64,000 bases of DNA from Pyxicephalus adspersus. Taxonomy: Eukaryota; Chordata; Amphibia; Anura; Pyxicephalidae. Shown one piece after another: positions 1-11,680 of this stretch (position 1 is the stretch's first letter; the number at the start of each line of letters is the position of its first letter). The stretch lies in assembly GCF_032062135.1 (NCBI RefSeq), contig NC_092859.1, positions 46,741,791-46,805,790 of the forward strand, written 5' to 3'. Below the pieces are notes generated by a model that was not told where the DNA came from, made no database searches, and worked only from the letters and a program-made list of their open reading frames with translations. Made by a program: the position numbers and the translations under genes.

Positions 1-790
1 GTGCTCAACATATTAGAACCAATATGTCACAATACATAGAATCTGTTCCTTTTTAATTTCAAAATCTTCCAGAACATCCTCCACTAACTTCTGAAGATAG
101 TCACTGGTGTGATGTGCCTGGGTGTCCTTTACTCCCAAGGTTCAGGTTATTGTTTTATTTCTTTCATCAACAACTCTAACATTAATAGCAAAATAATTGA
201 TTCTGTGACGTGTGCATGTATCCATTTTTATGAAGATAAAATGTCCCTTCAGAACTTTTCGTAGTTCTTCCTTTTTACATTTGGCCTCTTCAATCAAACA
301 AGTTGTATATACTTTCTTATACTTTCTCTTTCCAGTGAAACACCAAGTTTTTTACCCTTTTCTCCATTTAGGCCTAAAAAGGCTGGCTGTGAAAAGAAGG
401 ATAGTGGTACTATCCACTATACTGGTACTTTAACCACTATTAAAGTGGTTTTTGATTTTTTTCTGGTGTCATTGTTATGGTAACTTTGTCAGATATAAAG
501 AATCTTCTTAGTTGTGTTTGGTATCCAGTAGATTTCTGAACATTTTTTATCCCAAAAGTAGATTGAATATTTTCATTGATATCTTTCTCATTCACAACTT
601 CTAACACTTTAGGATGAAAACGTCTTCAAATTTGATGCTCTTCTTGTAGGTGCATTTGTGTTGGACCCACTGAAAGTTTTGCATCACATTGTTTTTCACC
701 ATCATCCTCAAAAATACATTGGCACATGTAATGTTTCCCATCACTTGATAATGTAAAGTGCTTATAAACAGCAAACTTTATCGTGTTTGT
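1..790 (-). pseudogene. hAT transposase remnant with BED zinc finger
   Basis: Minus-strand translation gives a BED-like finger first (about 715-790: a Lys/His/Phe stretch, then DGKHYMCQC, a later Cys and a HLQEEH pair). Next comes the start of the catalytic fold: FIFIKMDTCTRHRINYFAINV, whose Asp codon is at 220-222, then a segment ending EDFEIKKEQILCIVT near position 30. The first catalytic Asp of hAT transposases normally sits in such a KMD-C-T-RH context. The second, expected just after CIVT, falls in a shifted frame close to the window edge. Several stops interrupt the frame (for example around 370-440 and after VDERNKTIT). The rest of the domain and the dimerisation region lie outside the window. 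The gene is inactive as it stands. A domesticated ZBED gene is a poorer explanation because of the stops. Confidence 0.75.
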
Positions 791-1514
791 AATCCAGATT
801 ACAATAATATGAATGTCTTGTTGTATAATAGCTCAGCTGAACTTTACACTACTACTACAACTATGCACTGGGCTCTATTCTTACATCAGAGAAGTATTTA
901 ATTATGACTATTGTTGGGGAAATACGACATTGGAACTTGCTTTTTTTTTTTTTTGTTATCAATCATTTTTTTCAATTGTGACTCCGGGTACCCAAAATTG
1001 TCTCCGACTCCATAGCCCTGCTTGGATGGCATGTTTCTGTTCTGTACTAAGGTTTAAGGCAAATATTTATACCACAATGTGAACAAAATGCCTTTGTATA
1101 ATTGCAACAAATTGTTGTGATTTTACTTATTTTATTTACATTTTTTCATATTGTGAAATATTGTGTGGCAAATTGGTTTCGGCCCGTGGTTGGTAAATTA
1201 AGGGTCGCAAATGACAGGAGGCAGAAGCTATCACTGCTGGAGGCCCTCCTTACACTGCTTTTAAGCTAGTGACAGTGTGACAGCAGGCACCCAACTAGCG
1301 GTAGAATGGCAGAGCAATCTATGTAAGGCTTACACTTCTCTGCCATTCCCAGCAGCTCTGCCACTTGACACCACACCAGCTTTCTTACACTGCCCTGCTA
1401 TTCTCAGCTAGTGTGCTGACAGGAAGCAGAACTCCTGAGAATAGCAGAGTAATGTAAGCTGTACTTTTACCAGGTTGTGGCAAAATTTCAAACTATGTTA
1501 CCGGGCCCTACTGT

Positions 1515-1535
1515 CAAAAAGTTTGGGGACCACTG
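1515..1535 (-). repeat. hAT terminal inverted repeat
   Basis: The reverse complement reads CAGTGGTCCCCAAACTTTTT, a classical hAT/Charlie terminus. It marks the 5' end of the minus-strand element; the partner repeat is not in the window. Confidence 0.65.
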
Positions 1536-1595
1536 CTTTAGAGGAACAAGCAGGATGCAACTTTTTAGGTAAAGACAGTGCACTCAAATAGAATA

Positions 1596-2102
1596 CAGGT
1601 AGTTCCCGGGTTACATACAAGATAGGGACTGTAGATTTGTTCTTAAGTTGAATTTGTATGTAAGTTGGAACAAGTGTGTTATTTTAATAAATGCAATTAT
1701 GACAGATGTTTGTCTCAACAATTGATTAGGCAGTGTGGTGTCAGTTACTGTATAAAATCCTCACTGTGAGTTAATCACAAACAATGCGAAAAAACAAAGC
1801 AAAAAAAAATGGAGCCTACACATTTATTAACTTCTGGAGTAAGCTGAGCTTTGATATGCAAAAAGAAGCAACTGCAGAGTTTGTCTTGGTCATTAAAGAG
1901 TTACAAGATGTTACAGATGAGCTCAGTTCTTAGGATTACCCACAACCTCAGCTGTGTTTAGCAAAAGATTTCTTCTGCAAGTCATGCAAACCCCCCCCCC
2001 CCCCCCATCAAGCCCCTGTCCTGCGCATGAACAACCAGGGAAGCTCTAATCGTATCTAAGCGTTGTCCACATGACAGGGGTCCTTAACTCAGGGACTACC
2101 TG
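1596..2102 (+). mobile_element. Tigger-type MITE, copy 1
   Basis: The element begins CAGGTAGTTCCCGGGTTAC and ends with the inverse (AGGGACTACCTG), and a TA dinucleotide flanks both ends, as expected for a Tc1/mariner-superfamily (Tigger-type) insertion. It is 507 bp, far too short for a full transposase. It holds a 25-codon frame at 1856-1933 whose core FVLVIKELQDV is also present in the copy at 14625, and whose FVLVIKE is kept in the copy at 58905. A poly-C run occupies about 1989-2006. Confidence 0.8.
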
Positions 2103-2219
2103 TATCTAAATTCTATCTAAACCAGATTTGATTGACAAAATCGTATCAGGCTATTTAATAAAGCATAAAAAACATGATTATGAAACGTAGCGAGAAAATA
2201 AATTTAAACAGATGAATAC

Positions 2220-2963
2220 AGCATATAAGGTTTTCTGCCCACAAAAAGGAAATAGCAAGGGAGAGGCACAAGCAAAAGTGTAAGAAATGCAGTGCTATCT
2301 GGCCCTCTTTGAAACACCATTTTATGGACATGTCCCCCCCCCCCCCCCCCCTCCCCGATATCAACCTTCTGGCAAAGGATATTACAGTTTCTCCATATGA
2401 TCACAAGTTTCTCATTCCCAGTGGATGCTCTTTAATGTATATTTGGAAGCTGGGATGATATCCCAGATAATTTGCTAAGTCGAGGTACCAAAAGATGTAA
2501 TACCATCTATTTACTAGCAGCAAGGAGATCTGTTATGGCTTTGTGGACACCTACCCTAACTGAAATCCAATCTGTACTGAAACAGATTTTACATAGAGAA
2601 TTGTTGGAAGCAGATCAGGGAGACAACTCTGATGTTACTTGTTTCCTAAGGAAATGGCATGCATTTATTGACAAGGAGCTGTCACCCCCTAAAAGATCAG
2701 CAATCTGTGATAAAATACAATACTCTACCTGGAATTATGTAAATCGAGTCTTCTGATGCATCAAAACACTTCTAATAGAAATATAATGTAGTTTTTCTTT
2801 TAATGTGTTATTGTATTTACTGTATATTATAAGGCTTCGAGCTTTGTTTGTTTAGGTATTCTATTCTATATTGGTTTTGTTATGGTACTATATTGCCCCC
2901 CTATGCTGCTGTTTTGTATATGTTTAAATAGAAAAAAATTCAATAAAACTGTTTTTAAAAAAA
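2220..2963 (+). mobile_element. LINE 3' end (Tx1/L1-type), 5'-truncated
   Basis: The plus-strand frames encode the conserved tail of an L1-clade reverse transcriptase. A LWTCP motif is followed, after a poly-C expansion near 2335-2352, by a STFWQRILQFL motif. Then comes the frame 2472-2756 with IYLLAARRSVMALW and a late WHAFIDKEL motif. The coding end is followed by about 200 bases of untranslated sequence, an AATAAA near 2942 and a short A-rich tail at about 2950-2960. Tx1/L1 elements normally carry such a C-terminal Cys/Trp-rich region after the polymerase domain. The polymerase, endonuclease and ORF1 are absent, as in most 5'-truncated copies. The 5' boundary is approximate. Confidence 0.75.
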
Positions 2964-5117
2964 TGACCACAAATGGATTTAGCCAAGTTTAGGAACCTTA
3001 GACAGCTTAAGAGCAATCTGAATCCATTTTTTCTGATCAGTTCAATAGGAACAGGTTGCTTAAACAGAGAATCAGTCTAGGATTGATTCAATTGCTCCAC
3101 ATTGGTAAAAGGCACAAGTCTGTTTTGGAGCTACAATTCTACCTGCTGCACATTCGAGGGTAGGCAAGACAGCAACTGGATGACATACTCAGACAATTCT
3201 TGCCTAGTATCCAGTTTCTTGCAATGGATAATCTGGCACCTCTGGGCATGTCTGATAAGGCTATACCATCCAGCGGATGTGATCATTTAACTTTAATACA
3301 CTACCATCAAATAAGCTGCAGAACCAAGACAGCAAAAACAACTACACAACCATTACTGCTCTCCTTAGCTGCTCTTCTCTCCTGTAGCACCCCCTGATCT
3401 AAAAAAAATATTGTGCGACATTCACACAAACTATAGATTGGTTATAAGGAGGAAGGAAGCCTCAACCCTGGCTCCGGGGTAATGCATCACAATCAAGGAA
3501 TTTGTCTTCCTGCTGTGATGATGAATAAGTCAGCCAGTCCATGAGGGGGAAGGGGGGGAAAGGAGCTTGGCTAGGAGGAGTGACTAATCCTACTTGCCAA
3601 TCCCAAGTACTTCTTCTCTAAAAATGGTAGAATCTAATACACATGCATTCAGAGCTTACCTGTAATCACAAAGAAAGCTGTACATTTGACTTGTTCTGTT
3701 GGATACATCAGAACCCGCAGCAAGATCTTGTCCTACACCAATGCAAGTTTAGTTAGCGTTTAGCTGTAGCTCCAGGACCCTAAATCTTTAGCTCAATCTT
3801 TAGATATTTTACAGACTGTTCTAAATTTGCTTCACAAAAGATAGATGTGGGCAGGTTATACAGGAAGCTGCTATATTAAAACAGTAAACAGATAATTACA
3901 TTTGTCCATGCAATGTGGTAGAGTGTATAAAACTATGTATTGCAAAATGGGATAAGCATTACCAGAGTTTTTTTTGAGAGGTAACACATCTTAAATATAT
4001 GTACTTAAACTTATTTTTGGATGTTTTCTTGAAATTTTATATATAATATGAAAATACAAAATATATAATATGAAATGTAAAAAATATATAATATGAAACA
4101 TACAAAAATCTATTTCATAATGGCCTGTTAAGTACATAACAATAAAGTCACAGAATCAGAAGCAATCAGGCACAATCCCCATGCTACATTGTTAGTTTAC
4201 CTCCAGAGGGTTGACAGAACACAGATGTTTTACAGATTCTGCAGAAATAACACAAAAATTCCATAATTTAGCCACTGAATTATGCTGGGCAATCCCTAAT
4301 TGTTAAGTAGACTTTGGAAATTTTAATGAAGATCCCCTTTAAGGTAGGCTTAAGATGTTAGCTGTAGATGTGTGTTCTCTGTGTCTTATTTTTAACACAT
4401 GGATTTTATGTGTTAATTGTGTAGCTGTTGTGCTCAAGGGTGCACTGATTTAAACAACACTAGCTAAACGCCTATCGAGTAAACAAGCTTTTATGATTAA
4501 ACAACATCCTTCTGCATATGCCGATTTGTGCCTCATTTATTTTATGATTGTTGACTCGATTTGGTTGGACAGCTTTGTTAAGCTGAAAACTAATAGGAAT
4601 CCCAATTTAATCATCCTTCAATTTTTTTATAAATACAGCTCTTAACACCTACTTATTAACTTTTAAAATTCAAAACTCAGAAATGAAATTAAATCCCTTG
4701 GTAATAACATTTACATTTGCATATCTAACTTTTTTGAAAAGCCACATAACATTTGCATCATCGTCTTTTCTGCTTTTGGCGGATGTGAATTATATAAGGC
4801 TCTAAGGAACCAGCTAATACATAGAATACTGCAAGACAAAAAAAATAATCAAAAGGGCATGAAAACAGTTCGAACTGATTTATGTTTATTTATGAAATAG
4901 CAAATATAAAAGACATAAGATAATAACTAGACAATGGTCTATAAAAAATTGACTTTTTTAAAGATAAAAAGTTTGCATGGAAGGAAAATGGACGATTGAA
5001 GTGAAGCTTCATGCAAGTGTTAGTGACTACCAAAACGATTTTTTTGGTTTTTGTTTGTTAAAGCCCATTACACCAAGTAAAATTTCTCACCTCATCACCC
5101 AATCTTATACAGTAGAT
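2964..5117. other. No gene seen
   Basis: AT-rich sequence with stops in all frames. The only structure noticed is a short imperfect tandem of a TATATAATATGAAA unit, about three copies, at 4036-4100. No splice-flanked open frame or recognisable element end was found. Confidence 0.5.
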
Positions 5118-5498
5118 GAGAGGTAGGCAAACTCCGGCCTTTGGGCCAGATACAGCCTAGCCGGTAGTTTGTTCCGGCCTAACGCCCCTGGCCAATCCGG
5201 CCTAATCCTGGCCGGCAACCTGCAGCGGAGCCAGAACAAACTGCTGGGGCCGCCGGAGCTCCAGAGTTGTGGCTCCCTTCCCTATTTACCCTGGCTGGCA
5301 TTAACACTTCTGCTGCCGGGGTAAATAGGGAACATTCCCTCTCCTCCGTATGCATTGTGGAGGAGAGAGATTCCCTTCAGGGGGTGTTCCTGGTGGGGGG
5401 CCGAGCCATTAGTGCGGGACTCGGGAGAGAGTCCAGCCTAGTGTGCTCCTGCCTACCCCTGAAATGGCCCAGTGGCCAAAAAAGTTTGCTGACCTCTG
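5118..5498 (+). mobile_element. Non-autonomous hAT MITE, copy 1
   Basis: Terminal repeats read GAGAGGTAGGCAAAC on the left and the complement of CAGAGGTCAGCAAAC on the right. They are flanked by an imperfect 8-bp duplication (cagtagat/cattagaa, six of eight matching). The GC-rich interior has no transposase. An inverted relative with a perfect 8-bp duplication is at 53065-53398, which makes the hAT assignment firm. The open frame starting at 5267 lies inside the MITE and is not a gene. Confidence 0.8.
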
Positions 5499-6904
5499 CA
5501 TTAGAACATAAAAAAAAAATTTACCCACTGATATTTTTTTTTTTTGCTTAACTCCTCTATTGCTGCTACCCTTGTCTCTTACAGACACCTCTTTGAGGAG
5601 TAATGACCAGTGGATCCAGTGCTGCAATTTGTACTTCTTAAGTGCCTCAGCTTGTATTTGTGTTTTTTCATGATATTATCAAATTGTACAACCTGACAGA
5701 ATATTGCCACTGGATAGATAATAGTAAGTGCCCAGGGCACCCAATCAATGACAGGCACCTGAAGAGGAACTCCAATGCCACTCAAAGAAGATAAAAGGTT
5801 TGATACCTGATGCATCAAATTACAACGGATTCAGGTAAGTTACCAGGGACCGACATACCACATCATGGTCGACCAAACATGCTCCAATTACACCAAATGA
5901 TAAACAATGTATTTAAAGTTTAGCCTTCACGCCAAATATAAACTTACTAGACAGAAATTCAATTCAATCAAACCGAGCTATGCATATGAAAGTGAACATT
6001 ATTTCCAATCTGCTGTTTAATGTACATGTTTGATGTAGCACAATTATAGGCAGCTTAATTCTTAATATATTTGGATAAGCTAAAAATAGCTAATAGATTC
6101 AGAAACCAGTCAAAAGCATATGTGAACAAACTTGGAGATAAATTTGTGCAGTAAGTACACAGTGAATCCTCATGGGTTATGTAAAAGCATTATAAACAAT
6201 TCAATATTTCAAAAAACACATATCCAAGACTTTCAATATAGCCAAAATCTGCTCAGCCACAGTGTGCAATGAGGTCAAAAATTGCTAGAGGCAGAAGCTA
6301 GTTTCCACTTAGGCCTTTAAAATCAGTGTTTCTTTACTGCCCTTTCTTCTTGTGAACTTAAAAAATTATACAAAACCATGGGTCCTCCCTCCTCTCCATA
6401 ATGTTTCCTTACTCACTTAATGACTCACCCATAATCACTAGAGTCTGTGGCAAAGGTGAAACATGACCATCTAGGATATTCTGAGCATTAAGGAAATGGG
6501 TTAAATGACACTCGCTATTATTCAACCTGGGGAACTGAGGACATCTAGTTACAGAAAATAAGGAATGAGGAAGACGGTTCTGGGTTGAATATGAGTATTG
6601 CAGCAAAAACTGCTTCTTATATTCACAGTACAAACAATATAACTGTTTAGAGCACTGAATTAAAAAAAAAAACTGAACACAATAACGTGATTAAAAAGTA
6701 TGTGCAGAAGACAGCAGATCTTTTCCCCATTATTGCCTCCATGTCAGAGATACAGCCGAGAGGCAAAGCTGTAATTAGGCACTCCTACATACTAAGAAGC
6801 TCCCTGCCATTTTTAAGGATGAACTTGGAGTTAAAATTTGTGTTTTTTGGCCTTGGTATTTGGAATTTCCCGGAATTACTGTTTGCATAGGGCCCAGGAC
6901 CACT
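5499..6904. other. No gene seen
   Basis: Unique-looking AT-rich sequence without a recognisable repeat boundary or coding exon. The short open frames here lack splice signals and known motifs. Confidence 0.45.
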
Positions 6905-7510
6905 AGGACGTGCTATGGCTCGCACGGAGGTGGTGTGAGACCTGGGAAGAGCCAAGGCGCAGAGTCTAAGCAGTAACAAGGTTTTCTCCAGAGCCTCTGA
7001 TGGTGAGGATGTTGCGCCGCTGGTTACTGCCAGGTTGCGGTCCTTGGGCACACCAAGGTGGGCAAAACATGATACCAAATCACAAAGCAGAAGGATAGTC
7101 GAGGAAAGCTGGGGTCGAGGCAGGCAAGCAAGAGAGTTCAGGTCACACGCCAGGGGTCAATTGCCAGGGATCCAGGAGACAGACACCAGTGACACAGGGG
7201 CCACTGCAGGCACAGGGAACACAGGAGATACTGGAAGCAACAGGAGGCAGAGGTGACTCAGAGATATCCACAGACAGGAAAACTGGAATAGCACAGGGAA
7301 GTTGGCACCAAAAGACTAGACAACGAGGGGTTAAGACAGGAGCTAGCTGGACACAGGAAACCTAATTAGGCTACATGTGTACAGGAACTAGCTCACAGAA
7401 CTAGGAGCTCGGTACTAGTGAAGTCTTGTTGCATGAACACTAGCTAAATAGCCAGGGCTGATCAAGACAGATGCCTACGCTTTCGGTGAGAAAGAGCAAA
7501 GTGTGACAGT
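6905..7510 (+). mobile_element. LTR remnant related to the solo LTR at 33310
   Basis: The stretch 6960-7040 (GTCTAAGCAGTA, TTCTCCAGAGCC, GAGGATGTTG, CTGCCAGGTTGCG) closely follows the same order of words in the LTR at 33310-34040. The right end AGTGTGACA at 7502-7510 resembles that LTR's GTGACA end. The left end has lost its TGTCAC start and no target duplication was found, so the copy is partial or truncated. It contains no coding capacity. Confidence 0.6.
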
Positions 7511-8523
7511 ATAGCATAATTTTGTGAAAAAAATACAGTGTTTGGACCAACATGTGACAGAGAAGTGATTATTGACATATTAGGTCAGAAAAATATATAT
7601 GTGCCACTGTGTGGCAGCAAGTAGAAACTACAACTTTGTCACAGTGTCTCCCTGCCACTCAATTTACCTCCTCTGTCACAGTGTCATCAGAAGAGGGAAA
7701 TGCTGAGAATAGTTAATGCACCTCCACTAATGCCTGGTACTAACAATATACACTTCCTGACAAAAAAGAAATGAAGTCCCCAAGCATGTGGGGGCAGTGT
7801 TATGGTATGAGGTTAGAAAATCCAGATTTGTCATAAAGGTCTAATATTTATTTCTTGTTACAAATAACCTAATTAGTTAAAAATTCTGCATAGGAAAAAC
7901 TGACCATGATGTTCAGTGTTTTTAGAACATTTGTGATTTCAAATAGTCTGCATAGTAGCACGAATGATTGTGTTTTTTTATTGGAACACTTGCAGTGCAA
8001 ATGACAGAAAAGGAAAGGTGTTAGGTTTTGCACTCATATTTCCCTGAAGGTGAATAGCAACCGAAATAAGGCAAACACATTTCTCTTGACACTAACAGTT
8101 GCATTAAAGAAAATCAAGTAAAGCATATCTCTTCTGCTTTATACATGCAAGACAATTCGCTTTCACATTAGTGACTACAGCAATTAGCACATTTTGAAAA
8201 GTATCAAATCATGGCGTTCCCTAAACACAGAACTGCAGCTTAGCATTACAGAATTTGACTGAATTTCTAGGAATAGGCACAGGTTAGTACATTCTTTATA
8301 TATTATAAAGTATTTCTCTTAGTGACAGCCCTCACAATGGCATCTGTCAAAATATACTATGATGTTATACAAACCAGTACAATTATGCAATGTATACACA
8401 TGACAGCAAACGTTAAATAAAAGCAAAGAGCTAAGACATCTGAGACTTCTAATGTTATACCTTTTTTGAACAGAAAAATCTGTAAACCTTATTGAGTTTG
8501 AAGTTTAAAGTTACTTATTTTGT
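7511..8523. other. No gene seen
   Basis: AT-rich sequence with no element ends, no splice-flanked frame and no long open frame. Confidence 0.45.
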
Positions 8524-8740
8524 TATCCCCCCTAGTGTTCTAATTCTGTGCAAATTTCCATGTAAAAAGTGTTCCAGTTTTTTGCATGGAAATTTATTTT
8601 ACATTGTAGGCTATAATTCTTAGGCATAACTCACAGATATTTACTGATGCACTGATGTCACCGGGAAACCCCAGGGATCGTCACTGCATTATGCAGCTGG
8701 ATATCGAGGAGAACAGATGTGTCCCCAGGACCTGCAGTGT
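8524..8740 (+). mobile_element. TTAA-family MITE remnant
   Basis: The start CCCCCCTAGTGTTCTAATTC, the CATGGAAATTTATTTTACATTG segment and the TGTCCCCAGGACCTGC segment occur in the same order in the complete copy at 30822-31308. Here the left TTAA has decayed to TTAT and the right end is missing. Only the left part of the MITE remains, next to a LINE 3' end. Confidence 0.6.
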
Positions 8741-8764
8741 AATAATAATGGCAGCATTATACAG

Positions 8765-9542
8765 ATAATCACAGCTATAAACCACTAGTAACAGCCCCAA
8801 TGTCAATGTTCCACTTGGGCTACAATGGTAACTAAAAAGAGGGGCATTAAAGAACAAAGAAGGAAAAAAAGAGAAGGGAAGTGAACGGGGGAAGGTCTGT
8901 GCCTAAAACCTACTAATCCTCCATAGCACCAAAAACTACGAAGGCCACCACACTTTCACAGGATTGCTGAACACCAAAGAGTAGGATGGCTATAAGTATT
9001 ACAGGGGTCCCACACCTGCAGGAACGTTAAAATGCTGGTCAGGGCTTCAATAATCATGAAACCGCCCAATCTGGATCTGACTTCACTGAAGACCTCCAAG
9101 CCCTGGCGATTGTTTGCTGTGCTACCATAAAATAAAAAAAAATAAAAAAAAAGGTTGCCAGCTTCCTCTGGATGACCAGGAGAGTGCCAAAACCGGACAA
9201 TGTAAGAGAGCACAGCAAGGACCCTGGACCATGGGCCTATTTAACAATGTACGAAGTAAGTTGTGGACTGCTCTCCAGAAGCTAGCCAGCTTAGGGCACA
9301 TCCACCAGGTATGGAGCATATCTTCAATAGAATCACAGCCTTGAAAACAGCGACCCAAGGACCTTGTACGCCGATTCTTGAGTAGACACATTGATGGAGC
9401 AGGAGGACACTGCCCTGCACAAACCCTCCCAAACCTCATCTAGCTTAGTGCATTCCAGATCTGCCTCCCATCTACATATATACGGCTGGAGGGGAGAGCA
9501 ATAAGTTGTCTGTAGAGATAAGTTACTTTTTTAAAGGTTACT
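8765..9542 (-). mobile_element. LINE 3' end (Tx1/L1-type), minus strand
   Basis: The minus strand encodes the distal part of an L1-clade reverse transcriptase in two or three frames: RWEADLECTKLDEVWEGL near 9475-9420, then a STQESAYKVLG motif, then DMLHTWWMCPKLASFWRAV near 9330-9270 (ORF 9122-9439), then a degenerate tail. The order of the W-E-DL, QESAYKVL and WWMCPK-FW motifs is that of Tx1/L1 ORF2 after the polymerase domain. Frameshifts separate the parts, and an A-rich run on the plus strand at 9129-9152 breaks the frame. The 5' boundary and the end of the 3' untranslated region are approximate. It is the same class as the LINE end at 2220 but the opposite strand. Confidence 0.7.
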
Positions 9543-9699
9543 TTTGAAGACACGCCCTTCAACAAATAGTATTGTGAATTATTGATAATTGTATGTGGGT
9601 ACTCCATGTATACTGTACTAGAATAGAATCACTAATACATGTGACAATAATTGGTGGTAAGATGTGTATGGAAATTCAAAATCAAATATGTTTTACATA

Positions 9700-11639
9700 C
9701 AGTGTACAACCAAAATACAACCAGCCTGACATATGAACAAAATGTTAGTTTTAACTTATGACCAAAGTCTTGAGTTACGATCGGAATGCCAGCAGAGGCC
9801 AACAAGTGCCGATGTTTGAATAATTCATTAATTCATCAGTTTTCCTTATTGCTATCAAAATGTCTCCAAAAAAAGCAATAAAAGAAGTAATGGAAGGAAG
9901 GTAAGGAAAGCAATCACAATAGAAAAGAAGAAGGAAATTGTGCAGAAATATGATAGTGGCGTTCGTGTGACCGATCTTGCAATATATACAGCATGTCAAA
10001 ATCCACCATCTCAACAATCTTACAAAGAAAAGATATGTAAAAGGAAGCTAGTGTAGCTAAAGTTGTTACTCAAATTAGTAAGTCTCGATCAACAGTGTTA
10101 GATGAGGTAGAAAGGCTATTAGTGTGAATAAACGAAAGGCAGATAAGTGGTGGCCTATTTAAGTCTATAATTTGTTAAATAGCTAGGACTATGGTTGCAG
10201 ATTTTGTAAATTATAAGCAATCAACGAGTGATAATGATAAAGCATTTTATGCCAGTAAGGGGTAGTTTCACAATTTTAAAGTGAGAACTAGGGTTCATGG
10301 TCTACTTAGGCATGGTGAAGCAGCCAGTGCTATTAAAAGGGCTGCTGAAAATTACATACACTACTTCAAAATGATAACACAGATAAATGGCTTCTGCTCT
10401 CAAGTATTCAACTGTAAAGAAATGGGGCTTTTCTGGAAAAAAATGCCCAGAACATACAGTGCCCAGAGAGAAGAAAATGCCAGGCCACAAGCCTCGGAAG
10501 GACAAAGGCCTACCACTCAAGGCTCTCCTCGTCATGAACAATGCTCCTGCTCACCCACAAGACTTGGAAGAAAAGTTGGCTAAAGAATTCTCATGGCTCG
10601 CAGTAGAGTTCCTCCCATCCAATACAACTCTTCTACTGCAGTCTATGGACCAGTAGGTTATAGCTAACTTTAAAGAAGCTATGCACTAAGGAAATCTTCC
10701 AGAAGTGTTTCCAGATAGTCCCAGGTACAGATTTAACCCTTACAGAGTTCTAGAAAGGTACATTACAACATCCTTTGCTGTGTGGGGTAAATTGTGTGCC
10801 AAAGTCTCTGTAAGTACACCAAGATCTGCCTGGAAGAACGTGTGGTCTAAAATTTTAGAGGCAAAATACTTTTAAGACTTTGTATAGGAGCCCGAAACTG
10901 ATCATGTAGTTGATGACATTGTCACTATAGGCGAGTCCATAGGCTTGCAGGTAGACAGTGGTGATGTTGAGGAACTGGTGGCGGAACACTCAGAGGAACT
11001 TTCTACAGAGGAACTTCAGCAACTTCTGGCTGCTGAGGAGCTTTCTGAAGAGAACAGGAAGGATCAACAATCTGTGCAGCACATTCTATTTTCCTGAAAT
11101 AACATTTCAGAGAAGACCCACCCAGACAGAGAAAAATCTACCCATTGCATTCACTTGCTTAAGACAGTCATGTCATAATACAGAACAGTGTTGAAGAAAA
11201 GACAGAAACAGACATTATACTAGTTTTTAGTTCCAAAAAGGGTGAGATCTGGTGAGCCAGAAGCAAGTCCTAATAGGCAGACTCTCCCAAGGAAAGAAAG
11301 GACACCAGAGAGCCAGATTCTTGTTGTTCCTATGGAAGGGGACTCTCCTACCAAACAATAACCACCTTCCATTTCATCCTCCCACTCCTCCCTTCCTGCA
11401 AGCCAAAAACGTTAACTTGAATGGTGAGTACAGTATGAAAATTACTGGTTTCTGGTAAATTACCCACATTATACAGCCCTTTTTCATTATGGAAATGTTA
11501 GGTAAGAGTGCTTTGGGAGGTTTGGAACACATTATGAGTATTTCCATTATTTCTTATGGGAAAAATAGTCCTGACTTACAACCAACTTGATTTATAACCT
11601 GCCCTTGTAAACTAAGTGAGTTTGCAAGTCAAGGGTCCA

Positions 11640-11642
<3 letters not shown>
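9700..11642 (+). mobile_element. Tigger (Tc1/mariner superfamily) transposon, nearly full length
   Basis: The left end starts CAGTG at 9700 and the right end closes CACTG at 11642. TA target dinucleotides lie at 9698-9699 and 11643-11644. The right terminal repeat (complement CAGTGGACCCTTGACTTGC) is better preserved than the left. The element is 1943 bp and carries a broken pogo/Tigger transposase. It is shorter than typical autonomous Tigger elements, so internal deletions are likely. The right TA merges with a TA microsatellite. Confidence 0.85.
9860..11097 (+). pseudogene. Tigger-family transposase pseudogene
   Basis: The start ATGTCTCCAAAAAAAGC at 9860 begins a CENP-B-like helix-turn-helix region (IEKKKEIVQKYDSGV, then DLA and MSKSTISTILQRK, in two frames). 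The DDE domain follows near 10400-10650: GLFWKKMPRTY, KMPGHKPRKDK, LLVMNNAPAHP, FLPSNTTLLLQSMDQ. The acidic tail ends EELQQLLAAEELSEE before a stop at 11095-11097. In active Tigger enzymes the first Asp is in a N-x-DE-T-GLFW context and the second in a DNAPAHP context. Here the first position reads NCKEMGLFW and the second MNN, so both are replaced; the Asp of SMDQ remains. Stops and frame changes occur, including a TAG directly after SMDQ. It is dead, and no host gene is implied. Confidence 0.85.
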
Positions 11643-11675
<33 letters not shown>

Positions 11676-11680
11676 AAAAA
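11643..11680. repeat. TA microsatellite with A tract
   Basis: About 14 TA units followed by ten A residues, starting at the TA target site of the Tigger element. Confidence 0.95.

Larger units (their letters stand above)
1..1535 (-). mobile_element. hAT DNA transposon, truncated by window start
   Basis: Read on the minus strand, the sequence opens at 1535 with a hAT-type terminal repeat (CAGTGGTCCCCAAACTTTTT). After about 700 bases of leader comes a BED-finger transposase remnant. The element runs off the window at position 1, so its 3' terminal repeat and target duplication cannot be seen. The CAGTGGTCCCC start is typical of hAT (Charlie-like) elements. The link between the terminus and the transposase is inferred from matching orientation and spacing; they could belong to two different hAT insertions. 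Confidence 0.65.
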
